From Murimonas intestini (GTDB lineage Bacteria; Bacillota; Clostridia; Lachnospirales; Lachnospiraceae), in assembly GCF_024622195.1 (NCBI RefSeq), contig NZ_JANKBI010000025.1:1-64000 (forward strand): a DNA stretch of 64,000 nt. The letters run 5' to 3'. The position numbers and the translations under genes were made by a program. Shown here piece after piece: positions 63,040 to 64,000 of this stretch (position 1 is its first letter; every line of letters starts with the position of its first letter). The notes below the pieces were generated by a model. The model was not told the DNA's origin and did no database searches. It saw only the letters and a list, made by a program, of their open reading frames with translations.

Positions 63040-63068
63040 TTGACTTTCCATCCTATTTCCTTTAGGAT
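63040..63068 (+). promoter_or_regulatory. Promoter candidate for the response-regulator gene
   Basis: TTGACT (63040-63045) and TAGGAT (63063-63068) on the plus strand with a 17-bp spacer, about 35 bp ahead of the ATG at 63104. A short inverted repeat ATCCTA/TAGGAT overlaps the -10 box. No convincing terminator was found between the AraC gene and this site. Confidence 0.5.
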
Positions 63069-63103
63069 AAAATATATTACTGAAGAGAATCGAGGTATCT
63101 TCC

Positions 63104-64000
63104 ATGTACCAAGCTGTTATAGTTGATGATGAACCCTTCGTGGTTGAGGGCATGAAAACAGCCATTGACTGGTCCGGTTTCAATTTTGAACTGTGCTACT
63201 GTACCACCAATCCCTGCCAGGCCCTGGAATTTCTTGAAAAACACCCGGCAGACCTTCTGATCACGGATATTTCAATGCCTCAGATGAACGGGATCGAATT
63301 GATCAGAAGGGTGCGCGAGATCAATCCGCTGATCTCTATCCTTGTGCTTTCAGCCTATGACAATTTCGAATATGTGCGTTCCGCCATGCGCCACGGCGCT
63401 GAGAATTATCTGCTTAAGCCTCTGGACCCTGATGAGCTTGCAGAATCCATCAGCGGCATTGTAAGCCATATCCAGGAGAGGGCAGAATTATCCGATACAT
63501 ACGGGCCTACTATGCTTACCTTCCGCAGTCTTTTTATAGAGAGCTGGGTAAAAGGATCATTAAGCGAAGATGAATTTATCACAAGGGCGCAGCTGCTCGG
63601 CGTCAATCTTTACCTAAATAATTATACTGTAGTGATTTTTACAGCTCCCTCAGGAATTTCAATGGGAAAAGAGAAGATGTCGCGTCTTTTTGATTATCTG
63701 CTCTCACTTTTTGTGGGCACTTATATCAGCCATTTTTATTTTGAAACTCCCACAAGGCTGGTCTGCATTATAAGCAGTTCCAATGATAAATATACTGTAG
63801 AGAATCTGCTCTCACAGATGGATAATGCCAGAGTTGTTCTTGATTTTCCTTTTTTCATCTCCACCGGAAATACTGTGAACGATTATGAGGAAGTGAGCGC
63901 CAGTTACAGAAATGCTTCAAAATATTTATTTTTGCAGCACACGCCCATGAAGGAGATCATCTATCAGGATATGGGGCTCTCCGTGGCGGCAGCAGGAATC
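63104..64000 (+). CDS. YesN-type response regulator, partial (cut by window end)
   Basis: The frame is open for 299 codons to the window end without a stop. Residues 1-120 are a receiver domain: acidic pair Asp 8-Asp 9, phospho-acceptor Asp 55 in LLITDISMPQMNG, Ser 83 in VLSAYDNFEY and Lys 105 in YLLKPLDP. The linker region (about 130-299) is typical of YesN-like regulators, whose AraC DNA-binding domain would lie beyond the window. GAGGT is 8 nt before the ATG at 63104. The partner kinase may follow downstream; the YesM-type kinase at 37512 is the other candidate. It probably senses the availability of the local glycan. Confidence 0.9.
   Translation, partial: MYQAVIVDDEPFVVEGMKTAIDWSGFNFELCYCTTNPCQALEFLEKHPADLLITDISMPQMNGIELIRRVREINPLISILVLSAYDNFEYVRSAMRHGAENYLLKPLDPDELAESISGIVSHIQERAELSDTYGPTMLTFRSLFIESWVKGSLSEDEFITRAQLLGVNLYLNNYTVVIFTAPSGISMGKEKMSRLFDYLLSLFVGTYISHFYFETPTRLVCIISSSNDKYTVENLLSQMDNARVVLDFPFFISTGNTVNDYEEVSASYRNASKYLFLQHTPMKEIIYQDMGLSVAAAGI

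Overview
The window looks like a chromosomal segment of a gut-type Lachnospiraceae (Clostridia, Firmicutes). The evidence is the block of an M16C peptidase, era, recO, a lipoprotein gene and single-chain glyS, strong AGGAGG-type ribosome binding sites almost everywhere, sigma-A-like promoters, and a large intracellular glycan-degradation locus served by Lpl-type ABC transporters. The genus cannot be fixed from the sequence alone. No tRNA, rRNA, CRISPR array, transposase or prophage gene was recognised.

Layout. (1) 0.1-7.2 kb, minus strand: housekeeping genes (M16C metallopeptidase, era, recO, lipoprotein, glyS). (2) 7.3-15.7 kb, minus: deoR, rhamnulokinase-type sugar kinase, the B12-dependent diol dehydratase subunits (pduCDE), its reactivase (pduG, pduH) and the cobalamin adenosyltransferase pduO, with a promoter at one end and a terminator at the other and no microcompartment shell gene inside. 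(3) 15.7-17.5 kb, minus: an IspD/TarI-like cytidylyltransferase and an SDR dehydratase. (4) 17.6-24.2 kb: a hexuronate locus in which lacI-uxaC (+) and uxaB plus two UroD-fold methyltransferase-like genes (-) diverge from a region carrying two copies of the palindrome TGTAAGNNCTTACA. (5) 24.3-28.1 kb, plus: an A+T-rich TetR / ABC ATPase / FtsX-permease cassette that looks acquired. (6) 28.1-35.4 kb, minus: a Nik/Dpp-type ABC transporter behind a clear cobalamin riboswitch, ending in an unusual LysR-methyltransferase fusion. (7) 35.5-39.3 kb: a sugar-type solute-binding lipoprotein without permeases, divergent from a YesM-type sensor kinase without an adjacent response regulator. (8) 39.4-60.4 kb, minus: an ABC importer without its own ATPase (two permeases and a binding protein) followed by GH2, a CE15-like esterase, GH95, an unassigned 906-residue putative glycosidase, GH29, GH42 and GH31, with a GHL6/beta-galactosidase-trimerisation protein upstream. 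(9) 60.5-64 kb: a MATE exporter, an AraC regulator and a YesN-type response regulator cut by the window end.

How the parts may work together. The large operon should import a fucosylated, galactosylated and probably xylosylated oligosaccharide and dismantle it in the cytoplasm, since none of its enzymes has a signal peptide. Fucose or rhamnose catabolism yields lactaldehyde and 1,2-propanediol, the substrate of the diol dehydratase in region 2, and the hexuronate locus would take uronic acids from the same plant or host glycans. Three separate loci in about 28 kb point to cobalamin: the diol dehydratase with its adenosyltransferase, a B12-riboswitch-controlled importer, and two methyltransferases that keep the H-x-C...C zinc motif of corrinoid-linked enzymes. 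The least ordinary items are the LysR-methyltransferase fusion behind the B12 riboswitch, the methyltransferase pair inside a hexuronate regulon, the shell-less diol dehydratase operon headed by a deoxysugar kinase, and the 906-residue putative glycosidase.
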